A stretch of 64,000 nucleotides of DNA from Microthrix sp041394405 (GCA_041394405.1 JAWKIF010000006.1:1178001-1242000); one strand, 5' to 3'; shown: positions 52,337 to 61,673, counted from the stretch's first letter. The notes: a model not told the origin generated them from the sequence alone. A program made the numbers and translations.

Positions 52337-53046
52337 GGTGTTGGCTCCCCCAGCTCGACGAGGGCATCGACGGCGACCGGCAGCCCCTCCGCCACGATGA
52401 GCGGGTTGAGGTCCACCGACGCCACGTCGCGGCGCTCGTCGGCCAGGCGACCCAGCCCGCAAAGCAACTCCACCAGCACCTCCCGGTCAACCGCAGCTTG
52501 CCCCCGGAACTCCCCCAACACCGCCTGGGTCTGCAGGCGGTCGATGAGCGCCCCCGCATCGGCTCCGGTCAGCGGTGCCGGACCGAACACCACGTCACCC
52601 AGCGCCTCGGCCAGCACCCCGCCCAGGCCGAAGGCCACCATCGGGCCGAACTGCTCATCGCGTATGACGCCGGCGATCAGCTCACGGTCGCCCACCACCA
52701 TCGGGGCGATCAGCAACTCGACCGGGCCATCCTCGCTTCGGGCCAGGCCAAGCAGTTCCGCAGCGGCGTGCTCCACGTCGGCCCGGGTGCGGAGACCCAG
52801 CCGCACCAGGCCACGCTCGGTCTTGTGGGCGATGGAATCGCCTGCCAGCTTGACGACCACCGGGTAGCCCATCCGGTCGGCCGCCTCCGCGGCGCCGGCC
52901 GGGTCGGCGGCAACGTGTTCGCCGGGCACCGGGATGCCGTAACCCGCCACCAGGGCCTTGCTCTCCGGTTCAGACAGGGTGTGGGCGAGCGGAGGGTCCG
53001 TTGGGGCGCCCCGCTTCATGGGGGCGTCGGAGGGGGTGGCGGTCAC
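52333..53046 (-). CDS. NDP-forming acyl-CoA synthetase, ATP-grasp (beta-type) subunit
   Basis: A 237-residue ATP-grasp protein. ALVAGYGIPVPGE is the start of the domain, YPVVVKLAGDSIAHKTERG carries the ATP lysines, and DLNPLIVAEGLPVAVDALV the Mg-binding end. GTG start; TAGGGT lies 8 nt upstream, a leaderless-type promoter. Split from its partner but overlapping it. Acid substrate unknown. Confidence 0.85.
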   Translation of the reverse strand: MTATPSDAPMKRGAPTDPPLAHTLSEPESKALVAGYGIPVPGEHVAADPAGAAEAADRMGYPVVVKLAGDSIAHKTERGLVRLGLRTRADVEHAAAELLGLARSEDGPVELLIAPMVVGDRELIAGVIRDEQFGPMVAFGLGGVLAEALGDVVFGPAPLTGADAGALIDRLQTQAVLGEFRGQAAVDREVLVELLCGLGRLADERRDVASVDLNPLIVAEGLPVAVDALVELGEPTP

Positions 53047-53054
53047 GGCGCTTC

Positions 53055-53060
53055 ACCCTA
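53055..53060 (-). promoter_or_regulatory. Putative -10 of the acyl-CoA synthetase operon
   Basis: TAGGGT on the minus strand, ending 8 nt before the GTG at 53046; no Shine-Dalgarno is visible, so a near-leaderless mRNA is likely. Confidence 0.35.
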
Positions 53061-53070
53061 CCCGTGTCGT

Positions 53071-53116
53071 AGTGGGGACTGATTCCGGTGCTCTGGGCCC
53101 ACCAGGTGTCCCCACT
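53071..53116. terminator. 9-bp hairpin between tesB and acyl-CoA synthetase genes
   Basis: AGTGGGGAC (53071-53079) pairs perfectly with GTCCCCACT (53108-53116), with an inner GGTG/CACC stem. It separates the tesB stop (53147) from the promoter at 53055. Likely terminator of the tesB transcript. Confidence 0.55.
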
Positions 53117-53146
53117 TGCGTCGGGCACCCCGTTTCCCCCGAGGGT

Positions 53147-53956
53147 CTAGGACGACGAGCGAGCCCGGCGGATCAGGACCTCTTGGGTCACCGTCGCCAC
53201 GTGGGTGCCGTCGGTGCTGAACACGTGCCCCACCGTCAAGCCGCGACCGTTGCCAAAGCCCTGCGAGGTGGCGTCAAAGAGGTGCCACTGGGAAGGGTCG
53301 AACGGCCGGTGAAACCAGACCGCATGGTCCAGGCTGGCCACCATGAAGCGCCCGTGGTTCTGGCCCGACGGGAGCGCCTCCGGGTGCTGCGGCAGGACCG
53401 CGTCGGTGGGCACGTCGTCGGACAGGTACGCCAGCGCGGCGTGGCTCAACTCCGGCGCCACCGGGTCCGGCACACGCATCCACAGCGCGGTCCAGGCATC
53501 GGACCCTTCGGGTGCCGCTTCCGGGGGCACGGGGCACCGCTCGAACATCGGCGACCACGAGTCGTTCTCGTCGTCGTCGGGCGCCGGCACCGTGGGCATG
53601 GAAACGCTCTGCACCACCGAGCCCTCCTCGGCCTGTTGAAACGAGCAGGCCAGGTTCAAGATGGCGCCAGTGGCCTGGCGGGCGACCACCCGGCGGGTGC
53701 AGAACGAGCGCCCGTTGCGAATGCGGTCCACCTCGAACCGCACCGGCTCGGCGTGATCGCCCATGCGAATGAAATAGGCATGGATGGAGTGCAGCTCGAA
53801 GCGGTCCTCCACCGTCAGCTGGGCGGCCCGGAGGCCCTGGGCCACGATCTGGCCGCCGTAGAGGCCGCCCCACGGATAGCGGGGCCCGGTGCCCACGAAC
53901 ACGTCAGGTCCGTGAGGCTCCAGCGACAACATCTGGGCGAAGTCCATTCCCAACAC
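53147..53956 (-). CDS. tesB: Acyl-CoA thioesterase II (TesB family)
   Basis: A 269-residue double-hotdog thioesterase. YPWGGLYGGQIVAQGLRAAQLTV and HSIHAYFIRMGDHAEPVRFEVDRIRNGRSFCTRRV are the N-terminal hotdog signature; SLDHAVWFHRPFDPSQWHLFD... with the Q/D/T-type triad is the C-terminal one. It hydrolyses acyl-CoA to free acid and CoA. It follows the WS/DGAT gene by 9 bp, so probably same operon. Confidence 0.9.
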   Translation of the reverse strand: MLGMDFAQMLSLEPHGPDVFVGTGPRYPWGGLYGGQIVAQGLRAAQLTVEDRFELHSIHAYFIRMGDHAEPVRFEVDRIRNGRSFCTRRVVARQATGAILNLACSFQQAEEGSVVQSVSMPTVPAPDDDENDSWSPMFERCPVPPEAAPEGSDAWTALWMRVPDPVAPELSHAALAYLSDDVPTDAVLPQHPEALPSGQNHGRFMVASLDHAVWFHRPFDPSQWHLFDATSQGFGNGRGLTVGHVFSTDGTHVATVTQEVLIRRARSSS

Positions 53957-53965
53957 TCCCCCAGC

Positions 53966-55312
53966 TCAGCCGCTGCCTTCCACTCCGGCTGGCGGAAGGT
54001 GGGTCAGCGCGCCGAGTTCGACTTCGAGCGCGGCGAGCAGCTGGCCCGGATCCGAAATCGCTTCGGGATCGGAAACGACGGTGATGGTCAGGGCGCCGGC
54101 GTAGGAGAACACGGCGAAGGCCACGGTGACGTTTCCGGAGATCCCGGTGATCGGGAGGATGTCGGTGATCGGCGCGGTGAGGAACGCCAGCTCCTCCTCG
54201 GGCCCGCGAAGGTTGGTCACGAAGCCGTTGACCAGTCGTTGGTGGTTCATCAGCCATCCCAGGCACCCCAGCCGAGCGAGCGCCCGGAACGCGGGGCCGA
54301 GCACCTGGGCCGAGGCCCCTCGGGGCGTCGTCCTCAGACGGATTCCTTGCTCGACGACGGCGCGGAGGCGGTGTCGTCGATCCGGGAGGTTCGGCAACTC
54401 CATGGGGACCACTCCAACTTGGTTCCCCAGCGCGGTGGATGTGGTGTCCCGACGTCGGGTCACGGGAACCGAGACCACGACTCGGTCGGCCGGCTCACCC
54501 AGCGATTCGCTGACGGCTCCAAGGGCTCCGGCGACGGCCGCCAACACCACGTCGTTGACTGAACCTCCGTGGGCGCGAGCGACCTTGAGTATCGTCGCAA
54601 GGTCGCAGCGGGTGACGGCCAGGTGCCGCCGCGTGCCGGTTGGGCGGTTCAACGGGAGGCGCGACGAACGCACGCGACCAGAGGCGCCAAGCTCGCGCAG
54701 GGCAGCCCGCAGTTGGTTCGGCGCCCTCCAGAGGCGTATCACGTTGCTCGCCCGCTCGCCGCACGCGTCGCGCGCCAGGGCGCCCGTGGTCGGCGCCGGT
54801 TGAGGGAAGCCCGCAGCCGACGCCTCGGGTGCCCCGTCCACGAGGCCCCCAAGAACCGCCAGGCCCCCGATGCCATCCATCACCACGTGATGGAACACCA
54901 TCACGAGCGCCGCCGAGTCGGCTCCGATCGGCACGAGCCGGGCGGCCCACAGCGGTCGTTCACGAGGCAACCGCGTCGCGACGAAGTCAGACGCGAGGGC
55001 AAGGAGCGCCGCCCGGTCGCCCACCCCGTCGTCGATGGACACGTGCCGGGTGATGTCGAAGCTTCCGTCATCGACCCAGATCGGCCGACCGAGCCCGATT
55101 GGGACCTTCTGAAGCCGTTGTCGCAGCCGGGGGATGGACCGCACACGCCTGCCGATCTCCGCCTGCGCCGCCTCCAGGCTGAAGCCCGACCCGGTGTCGA
55201 GGAACAGCATCGCGCCCACCTGCATGGCCGCCGCCGGGCCGACGTCGGTGGCCAACGTCGTGAGGTCATCCGGGCTTGCCCGGATGATGGGTCCACGCGG
55301 GGCCGCGTGCAC
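53966..55312 (-). CDS. Wax ester synthase/diacylglycerol acyltransferase (WS/DGAT)
   Basis: A 448-residue acyltransferase. The HHVVMDG motif (H141, H142, D146, G147) is the condensation-domain active site that transfers acyl from acyl-CoA to alcohol or diacylglycerol. DRHR/TNLRGP-like and PLNRPTGTRR segments are also typical. The enzyme makes storage wax ester or triacylglycerol at the membrane. GTG at 55312 is 4 bp after the SPFH stop. Its presence suggests lipid storage. Confidence 0.9.
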   Translation of the reverse strand: MHAAPRGPIIRASPDDLTTLATDVGPAAAMQVGAMLFLDTGSGFSLEAAQAEIGRRVRSIPRLRQRLQKVPIGLGRPIWVDDGSFDITRHVSIDDGVGDRAALLALASDFVATRLPRERPLWAARLVPIGADSAALVMVFHHVVMDGIGGLAVLGGLVDGAPEASAAGFPQPAPTTGALARDACGERASNVIRLWRAPNQLRAALRELGASGRVRSSRLPLNRPTGTRRHLAVTRCDLATILKVARAHGGSVNDVVLAAVAGALGAVSESLGEPADRVVVSVPVTRRRDTTSTALGNQVGVVPMELPNLPDRRHRLRAVVEQGIRLRTTPRGASAQVLGPAFRALARLGCLGWLMNHQRLVNGFVTNLRGPEEELAFLTAPITDILPITGISGNVTVAFAVFSYAGALTITVVSDPEAISDPGQLLAALEVELGALTHLPPAGVEGSG

Positions 55313-55316
55313 CAGA

Positions 55317-56285
55317 TCAGCCGGCCGCTTCCCCCTCGGCCGGCTCGCCGGTGGCCCGCAACAGCTCTCCGACCCCGGCGAGGGAGCTGAGCAGCCCGGA
55401 GGTGTCGGTGGGCAGGTAGATCTTGGTGGCCTGACCATCGGCCATGGAGCTGAGGGTCTCGAGGTACTTGATGGCGATCAGGTCGTTGGTGGGGTCGCCC
55501 GTGTGGATGGCCCCGTAGACCCGTTCGATGGCCTGGGCCTCGCCGTCGGCGGTGGTGATCTGGCGGAACCGCTCGGCCTGGGCCAATGTCTGCACGGCCT
55601 CGGCCTCACCCTCGGCCTCAAGAATCTGTTGCTGGCGGATGCCCTCCGCCTTGAGGATGGCGGATGCCTTCTCACCCTCGGCGGTCTTGATGGCGGCTTC
55701 GCGGATGCCGTCGGCCTCCAGCACCCTGGCCCGCCGGGTTCGTTCGGCCTTCATCTGCTCGTGCATGGCGGCCATGACGTCGCCAGGCGGGTCGATGCGC
55801 TGGATCTCGACGCGTACCACCCGGACACCCCACTTGTCGGTGGCGTCATCGAGGATCATGCGAAGCTCGGAGTTGAGCGTGTCCCGCGAGGTGAGCGCAT
55901 CGTCCAACGTGAGGTCGCCGATGACGTTGCGCATGTTGGTCTGGGCCAGCTTCGTCACCGCCAGCACGAACTGCGCCACGTTGTAGAGCAACCGCTGCGG
56001 GTCGGTGGGCTCGTAGTAGATGACGGCGTCGACCGACACCACCACGTTGTCGGACGTGATGACCTCTTGGGGTGGAACGTCGATGACCTGTTCGCGCATG
56101 TCCACCAGACGCATGCGCTGGATGAACGGAACGATGAACCGCAGGCCCGGATCGCGGGTCTCCTTGTAGCGGCCCAGCTCCTCCACGACCCCTCGCTGGT
56201 ACGGGCTGACGATCTTGAACGACGAGGCCGCCACGATGAAGAGCAGGAAAGCGAAGACGATCAGAACGATCACGGCGGCTTGCAT
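55317..56285 (-). CDS. SPFH/band-7 (stomatin-like) membrane protein
   Basis: A 322-residue SPFH protein. A membrane helix at 3-22, then the SPFH domain (SPYQRGVVEELGRYKETRDPGLRFIVPFIQRM; REQVIDVPPQEVITSDNVVVSVDAVIYYE). The coiled-coil with EAEGEAEAVQTLAQAERF near 210-250 promotes oligomers. Pairs with NfeD. Such complexes order membrane rafts and proteins. AGAGAGG is upstream of ATG. Confidence 0.92.
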   Translation of the reverse strand: MQAAVIVLIVFAFLLFIVAASSFKIVSPYQRGVVEELGRYKETRDPGLRFIVPFIQRMRLVDMREQVIDVPPQEVITSDNVVVSVDAVIYYEPTDPQRLLYNVAQFVLAVTKLAQTNMRNVIGDLTLDDALTSRDTLNSELRMILDDATDKWGVRVVRVEIQRIDPPGDVMAAMHEQMKAERTRRARVLEADGIREAAIKTAEGEKASAILKAEGIRQQQILEAEGEAEAVQTLAQAERFRQITTADGEAQAIERVYGAIHTGDPTNDLIAIKYLETLSSMADGQATKIYLPTDTSGLLSSLAGVGELLRATGEPAEGEAAG

Positions 56286-56343
56286 GGTGTGAACCTCTCT
56301 GTGGTTGAGCTGGGCGAAGCTGGATGGGGCGGGTGCGCAGCGC

Positions 56344-56799
56344 CTAGGGCTGAGCCGCGCGGACGACCACGCGGGTTCCTTCGACCCGAGTGACGGTGAC
56401 GGGTGTGCCGGCTGGCAGGAGCACGCCGCCGTCGGTGACGGCCCGCCACTGCTCGCTGCCGACCTCGGCCATGCCGACGACGTCGGGCCCGGGGCCGGCA
56501 GGCGCATTCAGCACGGCCGCCGCGCCGACCAGCCGGGTGGCGCCGACCGTGGCCGAAGGGTCTGCCCGCTTGTCCATGTGGTGGGCAAGCGGGCGGAGCG
56601 CAGCGAACGCGCCGCCGGAGACGAGGAGGAACAGGGCCCACTGCACGATCTCGCTGCCGCCGAGAATGGCGGCCAGCATCGCCACGATGGCACCGATGGC
56701 GAAGCCCAGGAGAAAGAAGGCGCCCGGCGTGAGCAACTCCCCCACCAGGAAGACGACAAACGCCCCGAGCCAGATCCAACCCCAATCGCCAGCGTCCAT
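56344..56799 (-). CDS. NfeD family membrane protein
   Basis: A 151-residue protein with an N-terminal membrane region of two to three helices (about 8-60) and a C-terminal OB-like NfeD domain (LVGAAAVLNAPAGP...GVLLPAGTPVTVTRVEGTRVVVR). Short NfeD1b-type, usual partner of SPFH. It precedes the SPFH gene by 58 bp, in one operon. Confidence 0.9.
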   Translation of the reverse strand: MDAGDWGWIWLGAFVVFLVGELLTPGAFFLLGFAIGAIVAMLAAILGGSEIVQWALFLLVSGGAFAALRPLAHHMDKRADPSATVGATRLVGAAAVLNAPAGPGPDVVGMAEVGSEQWRAVTDGGVLLPAGTPVTVTRVEGTRVVVRAAQP

Positions 56800-56804
56800 G
56801 GGGT

Positions 56805-57998
56805 TCAGGCTATCGCTTGGGCGGGCCGGTCGCGCCTGGGCCCACCAAAGACGGCAGCCGTCGCAGTGAGGGTGTGCAGCCGGCTGCCGCCACCGATTGG
56901 GCCGATCTCGCCGACGCAGAAGAGGCCGGCCACCGCAGAGGTCTCCAGCGTGTCGCAGAGCGCCGCAGCGTCGCTCATCGGAGGGGCGAAGAACCCCGAG
57001 GCGCGTTGAACGCAGCTGAACACCAGGGCAGCGTCCGCCGGAGCGTTCAGGCCCAGCAATTCGTCGAGATCGGCCTCGGCCGATGCGGGGTCGCTGACCT
57101 GGAACTGCACGAGTTGCCCGAGGGTCGGCGGATCGGCCAGCGCCAGGGCACCGGTGGCGGGATCGGCTCCGGCGATGTCGTGGACCACAAAGTCTCCTCG
57201 TCCGAAGCTGTCCCGCCGCTCGTTGGTGACCACCCCGAGATGCAGGCCCCGTGTTGCCAGCTCGCGATCGCCAGGGTCGAGCGTCTCGGCAAGCCGGCGA
57301 ATCATCACCAGCGGCGTCTCACCCGCCACGCCCGTCAGCCGGGACCCATCCACCCCGGTGACGGTCATGGGCTGTCCGACCGGTCGGCACCCCTGGGCCA
57401 CCACCGTCCCGACGGGGACCTCGTCCCCGAGTCGCAGCCCGAACGCCCCTGCGGAGCGAACCGCAGTTCCCTCCAACAGTACGGGAGCGGCGGGCATCCC
57501 CACCGGGGGAACCAGCCCGCCCAGCACGGTCAGCTCCGGGGCGCGGTCGGCCAGGGCCTGCAGGAACCCGCGTGTCGGCAGCGTGTCTGGGTTTCCCAAG
57601 ACGATGAGGTGACCCTGCGCATCCACCAGCGGCCCGGTGCCGCCAAGGGCCAGGCCGCCCTCGGCGGCCGTGACGTCGAAGGCCACCAGTTCTGCGGACG
57701 AACCGAAGCGGGCCGCCCACAGCGCCAGCGAGGCACGGCCGATGACCTGGCGACCTCCGGCCAGCGTGCCGGTGCTGGCCGCCCCGAGCGCGATGCGGGG
57801 TCGCATCAGCGCGTCGACGCTCCGCAGGATGGTCTCGATCGAGGCCAGGTGATCACCCGAGACGAACGTGAAGATGACATCGGGTGGCGGCCCCGGTCCC
57901 AGCTCGTCGGCGAGCTGGCCGCACACCTCCCCCACCGCGTGGGCGGCCAGCGGATGCTCCGAGCCTGCGGCGGCGAAGCTCGCCGACTGGGAGCTCAC
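56805..57998 (-). CDS. FIST-domain signal-sensing protein
   Basis: A 397-residue soluble protein. The N-terminal FIST_N half has VSGDHLASIETILRSVDALMRPRIALGAASTGTLAGG, and the C-terminal FIST_C half has CVQRASGFFAPPM...VAGLFCVGEIGPIGGGSRLH. FIST proteins are small-ligand sensors linked to signalling and sometimes to F420. Start GTG overlaps the upstream stop (GTGA), and nfeD follows 5 bp later. Confidence 0.85.
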   Translation of the reverse strand: MSSQSASFAAAGSEHPLAAHAVGEVCGQLADELGPGPPPDVIFTFVSGDHLASIETILRSVDALMRPRIALGAASTGTLAGGRQVIGRASLALWAARFGSSAELVAFDVTAAEGGLALGGTGPLVDAQGHLIVLGNPDTLPTRGFLQALADRAPELTVLGGLVPPVGMPAAPVLLEGTAVRSAGAFGLRLGDEVPVGTVVAQGCRPVGQPMTVTGVDGSRLTGVAGETPLVMIRRLAETLDPGDRELATRGLHLGVVTNERRDSFGRGDFVVHDIAGADPATGALALADPPTLGQLVQFQVSDPASAEADLDELLGLNAPADAALVFSCVQRASGFFAPPMSDAAALCDTLETSAVAGLFCVGEIGPIGGGSRLHTLTATAAVFGGPRRDRPAQAIA

Positions 57999-58387
57999 TC
58001 GTCGTCGACGGGGGCCAGCAGGGTGTAGGGCACCACCACCGGTTCGCTGCGGTCGACCGAGCACCGGGCTTCGACCGTGCCGAGATCGGGGAACTCGAGC
58101 TCGGCGCGCACCAGGCGGTAGGCGAACTTCCCGGGTTCGATGCCCACCGGTTGAACGCTGCGAGCGATCTGTTCCTCGCCCAGGTGAAAGGTCACTTCGA
58201 GGATGCCATCAGGGGAGCCGTCGAGCTCGTTGCGGATCATGACCACCAGGTGAGGGGTGATGGTGACCGGCGGGGCCGTTGGGGCGGGGCCGGAGAAGGC
58301 AATGCCGGTGAGGTCGATGCGCGTGGAGGGGCCGGGAACCGGCCGGAGCTCGATCTCGTCGGTGAACAGGGCGGCAACGATCTGCAT
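57995..58387 (-). CDS. Conserved protein of unknown function preceding the FIST gene
   Basis: A 130-residue, mostly beta protein, unrecognised. ATG at 58387 starts MQIVAALFTDEIELRP. Alternating hydrophobic segments (ITPHLVVMIRNEL, ILEVTFHLGEE, KFAYRLVRAELEF) suggest a beta-sandwich or hotdog. TACGGT (58396-58401, minus sense) is 8 nt upstream of ATG. It overlaps FIST (GTGA). Confidence 0.6.
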   Translation of the reverse strand: MQIVAALFTDEIELRPVPGPSTRIDLTGIAFSGPAPTAPPVTITPHLVVMIRNELDGSPDGILEVTFHLGEEQIARSVQPVGIEPGKFAYRLVRAELEFPDLGTVEARCSVDRSEPVVVPYTLLAPVDDE

Positions 58388-58514
58388 ATTCCACCACCGT
58401 ACCGGGCCTGCGATACCGTCCACGCTGGTCGGCTGCCGAACGTCGTTGCCGATTGTTCAACCTCCGATCGACCCCCGCGTCCCCACGCCCATCGCCTACG
58501 TTGAGGTGCTCCCC

Positions 58515-60488
58515 ATGACCGAGATCGACCCCCTGGAACAGCGCTGCATCTCGGTGGTGCGGGGCCTGTCCATGGACGGCCCGCAGGCCGCCAACTCGGG
58601 CCATCAAGGCACCGCCATGGCGTTGGCACCCCTGGCGCACGTGCTGTGGACCCGGCAGATGTCCTACGACCCCGCCTCACCCGATTGGCCCGACCGCGAC
58701 CGATTCGTGCTGTCGGCCGGCCATGCCTCCATCCTCCAGTATTCGATGCTGTACCTCACCGGCTACCCGTTGACGATGGATGACCTGCGCCAGTTCCGCC
58801 AATGGGGCAGCGCAACGCCAGGCCACCCCGAGGCGGGACACACCGCCGGCGTTGAGGTCACCACCGGGCCGCTGGGGCAGGGGTTCGGCAATGCCGTGGG
58901 CATGGCCCTTGCCGAGCGCAACCTGCGGGCTCGGCTTGGTTCGGAACGCATCGACCACCGCACCTGGGTGGTCGCGTCCGATGGCGACCTCATGGAGGGA
59001 ATCAGCCACGAGGCTGCGTCGCTCGCCGGCGTGCAGGGGCTCGGCCGCCTCACCGCGATCTACGACGACAACCGCATCACCATTGACGGCGCCACCTCAC
59101 TGGCATTCACCGACGACACCGCCTCGCGCTTTCGGGCCTACGGCTGGGAGGTGATCGATGCGGGCGAGCCGGGCGACGACCTCGACGCGATCGACGCCGC
59201 TCTTGAGGCCTCGAAGGCCGACGAGGATCGACCCACGCTGGTGATCATGCGCACGCGGGTGGGCACCCCGTCTCCAACGTGGACCGACCATCCCAAGGCC
59301 CATGGCAACCCGTTCAACGACGAGACCATCGCCGAGACCAAGGCGGCCATGGGGCTGCCCGACGAGGCGTTCTTCGTGCCCGACGAGGTGGTGGCGTTCT
59401 ATCGCGAGGCGGCGGATCGTCGAGCCGAGGGGCACGCCGCCTGGCGGGCGCGCCTGGAGGCGGCCGACGAGACGGCGCAGCAGGCGTTCGAGACGGCCTG
59501 GGCGGCCCGCCCCGGCGGCGACGTGGCCGCGGTCCTGCCCACCTTTGGCCCCGACGACTCCCCCGCCACGCGGGTGGCCTCCCAGCAGGCCATCGACGCG
59601 TTGGCGGCCATCACGCCGTCGCTCTGCGTCGGATCGGCCGACCTGTCGGGCAACACCGGCACCAAGCTGGCAGGGGCCGAGTTTCAATCGGCCCAGAGCC
59701 CCGGCGGCATGGCCGTGCACTACGGGGTGCGCGAGCACGCCATGGCCGCCGCCGAGGTGGGCATGGCGTTGCACGGCGGCATCTGGCCCGTCGGCGGCAC
59801 CTTCCTGGTGTTCAGCGACTATGCCCGTCCCTCCGTTCGTCTGGCGGCCCTCGCCCGGGCACGCGCCACCTTCGTCTGGAGTCACGATTCGGTGGGCGTC
59901 GGCGAGGACGGCCCCACCCATCAGCCGGTCGAGCAGGTGATGGCGCTGCGGACGATTCCGGACCTGGTGGTGTTCCGACCGGCCGACGGCAACGAGACTG
60001 CGGCCGCTTGGGCGGTTGCCGCCGACCTCAATGGCCCCTGTGCCATGATCCTGTCCCGCCAGGGCACCCCGACGCTGAGCGGAACTGCGGAACTCGCTGC
60101 CGAGGGGGTCGCGTCCGGTGCGTACGTGCTGGCCGATCCACCGGGGGCGACCGTCACCCTGGTTGGCACCGGCACCGAGGTTGCCGTGGCGCTGGAGGCC
60201 GCTCGGGAGTTGGCCGGCGACGGCATCGTGGCCCGCGTCGTGTCCATGCCCAGTTGGGAGCTGTTCGAGGCAACCCCGAAGGAGCGGCGCGACGAGGTGC
60301 TGCCGAAGGGCCTTCCGACCGTCTCGGTGGAGGCCGGCGTCACGCTGGGCTGGGCCCGCTATGCGCAGGCGACGGTGGGTATCGACCGCTTCGGCGCCTC
60401 GGCCCCCGGCTCGGTGGCCCTGGAGCAACTTGGCATCACCCCCGCCGCCGTGGCCGACGCAGCGCGAGGCCTGCTCGAAGGTCGGTAG
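58515..60488 (+). CDS. tkt: Transketolase
   Basis: A 657-residue thiamine-diphosphate enzyme. ANSGHQGTAMALAPLAHVLW and the ASDGDLMEG segment with the distal N form the TPP-binding motif, and GPTHQPVEQVMALRTIPDL is the pyrimidine-domain signature. It transfers two-carbon units in the pentose phosphate pathway. ATG with GAGG 8 nt upstream; TACGTT (58497-58502) is a possible -10. Adjacent to transaldolase, 36 bp. Confidence 0.95.
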   Translation: MTEIDPLEQRCISVVRGLSMDGPQAANSGHQGTAMALAPLAHVLWTRQMSYDPASPDWPDRDRFVLSAGHASILQYSMLYLTGYPLTMDDLRQFRQWGSATPGHPEAGHTAGVEVTTGPLGQGFGNAVGMALAERNLRARLGSERIDHRTWVVASDGDLMEGISHEAASLAGVQGLGRLTAIYDDNRITIDGATSLAFTDDTASRFRAYGWEVIDAGEPGDDLDAIDAALEASKADEDRPTLVIMRTRVGTPSPTWTDHPKAHGNPFNDETIAETKAAMGLPDEAFFVPDEVVAFYREAADRRAEGHAAWRARLEAADETAQQAFETAWAARPGGDVAAVLPTFGPDDSPATRVASQQAIDALAAITPSLCVGSADLSGNTGTKLAGAEFQSAQSPGGMAVHYGVREHAMAAAEVGMALHGGIWPVGGTFLVFSDYARPSVRLAALARARATFVWSHDSVGVGEDGPTHQPVEQVMALRTIPDLVVFRPADGNETAAAWAVAADLNGPCAMILSRQGTPTLSGTAELAAEGVASGAYVLADPPGATVTLVGTGTEVAVALEAARELAGDGIVARVVSMPSWELFEATPKERRDEVLPKGLPTVSVEAGVTLGWARYAQATVGIDRFGASAPGSVALEQLGITPAAVADAARGLLEGR

Positions 60489-60524
60489 CCTCCCGTTCAC
60501 CTCTCACACTCCCTCGGAGACCCC

Positions 60525-61607
60525 ATGAGCCAGCTCAAGAAACTGCACGCTGACTGCGGACAAAGCCCGTGGTTGGACAACATCACCCGAGGCTGGATTA
60601 CCTCCGGGGAGATCCGCCGTTGGATCGATCGGGGCGTCCGGGGCATCACGTCGAACCCGACGATCTTCCAGAAGGCCATGGCATCGGCCGACTACGACGA
60701 CGAGTTGGCGCGCCTGGCGCGCAGCGGTGCGTCCACGGAAGAGGCCTACTGGCAGTTGGTGGGCAGCGACATCAGCGCCGCCGCCGATCTGCTGGCGGGC
60801 GTGCACGAAACATCGGGCGGCGTGGACGGTTGGGTGTCGGTGGAGGTCTCCCCCAGCCTTGCCCACGACACGCAGGGCACCATTGCGGCGGCCCGCACGC
60901 TGCACCGCAGCCTGGGCCTGCCCAACCTGTTCGTGAAGGTGCCGGCGACCGCCGAAGGGGTGGAGGCCGTCCGGGTGCTGACCTCAGAGGGCATCCCCGT
61001 GAACGTCACGCTCATCTTCGGCCTGGAGCGCTACGCCGAGGTGATCGAGGCCTACCTCAGCGGCCTCGAGGCCAACACCGGCAAGTTGTCGCACCTGCAC
61101 AGCGTCGGGTCGTTCTTCATCTCCAGGGTGGACACGGAGGTCGACCGGCGACTCGAGGCCCTCGGAACCGACGACGCACTCGACCTCATGGGCACGGCCG
61201 CGATCACCCAGGGCAAGCTGGCCTACCAGCTGGCCATGGAAGCGTTCAGCGGGCCAAGGTGGGAGGCGCTAGCCGAACGGGGCGCCAACATGCAGCGCCC
61301 GCTCTGGGCCTCGACGTCCACGAAGAACCCCGACTACCCCGACACGTACTACGTCGATTCGCTGATCGGTCCCAACACGGTCAACACGCTTCCCGAAGCC
61401 ACGCTGGAGTCGTTCGACGACCACGGCACGGTCGTGAGCACCCTCGACGGAAACCCGGAGGCGGACCGGGAGCGCTGGGAGGAACTGGGCGCCCTGGTCG
61501 ACCTCGCCGAGGTGGGGGCCAAGCTGGAAACGGAGGGCGTGGCCAGCTTTGCCAAGAGCTTTGACGAGGTGCTGGCGACATTGGCCGAGCGAGTGGACGG
61601 GCGCTAG
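60525..61607 (+). CDS. tal: Transaldolase (TalB-like, actinobacterial type)
   Basis: A 360-residue TIM-barrel aldolase. K138 in NLFVKVPAT is the Schiff-base lysine; GITSNPTIFQKA and SVEVSPSLAHDT are family signatures, and the end with ASTSTKNPDYPDTYYVDSLIG matches the longer actinobacterial transaldolase. Transfers the three-carbon dihydroxyacetone unit. GGAG about 6 nt before ATG; same operon as tkt. Confidence 0.95.
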   Translation: MSQLKKLHADCGQSPWLDNITRGWITSGEIRRWIDRGVRGITSNPTIFQKAMASADYDDELARLARSGASTEEAYWQLVGSDISAAADLLAGVHETSGGVDGWVSVEVSPSLAHDTQGTIAAARTLHRSLGLPNLFVKVPATAEGVEAVRVLTSEGIPVNVTLIFGLERYAEVIEAYLSGLEANTGKLSHLHSVGSFFISRVDTEVDRRLEALGTDDALDLMGTAAITQGKLAYQLAMEAFSGPRWEALAERGANMQRPLWASTSTKNPDYPDTYYVDSLIGPNTVNTLPEATLESFDDHGTVVSTLDGNPEADRERWEELGALVDLAEVGAKLETEGVASFAKSFDEVLATLAERVDGR

Positions 61608-61660
61608 CGCGTGGGTGCTGCGTGCGCCGAAGCTGGGACATGACCCCCGAACGTCGCCGG

Positions 61661-61666
61661 TAGGGT
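61661..61666 (+). promoter_or_regulatory. Putative leaderless -10 of the large membrane-protein gene
   Basis: TAGGGT ends 7 nt before the GTG at 61674, and a Shine-Dalgarno is absent. The 66-bp gap after the transaldolase holds nothing else clear. Confidence 0.4.
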
Positions 61667-61673
61667 TTCCCGC

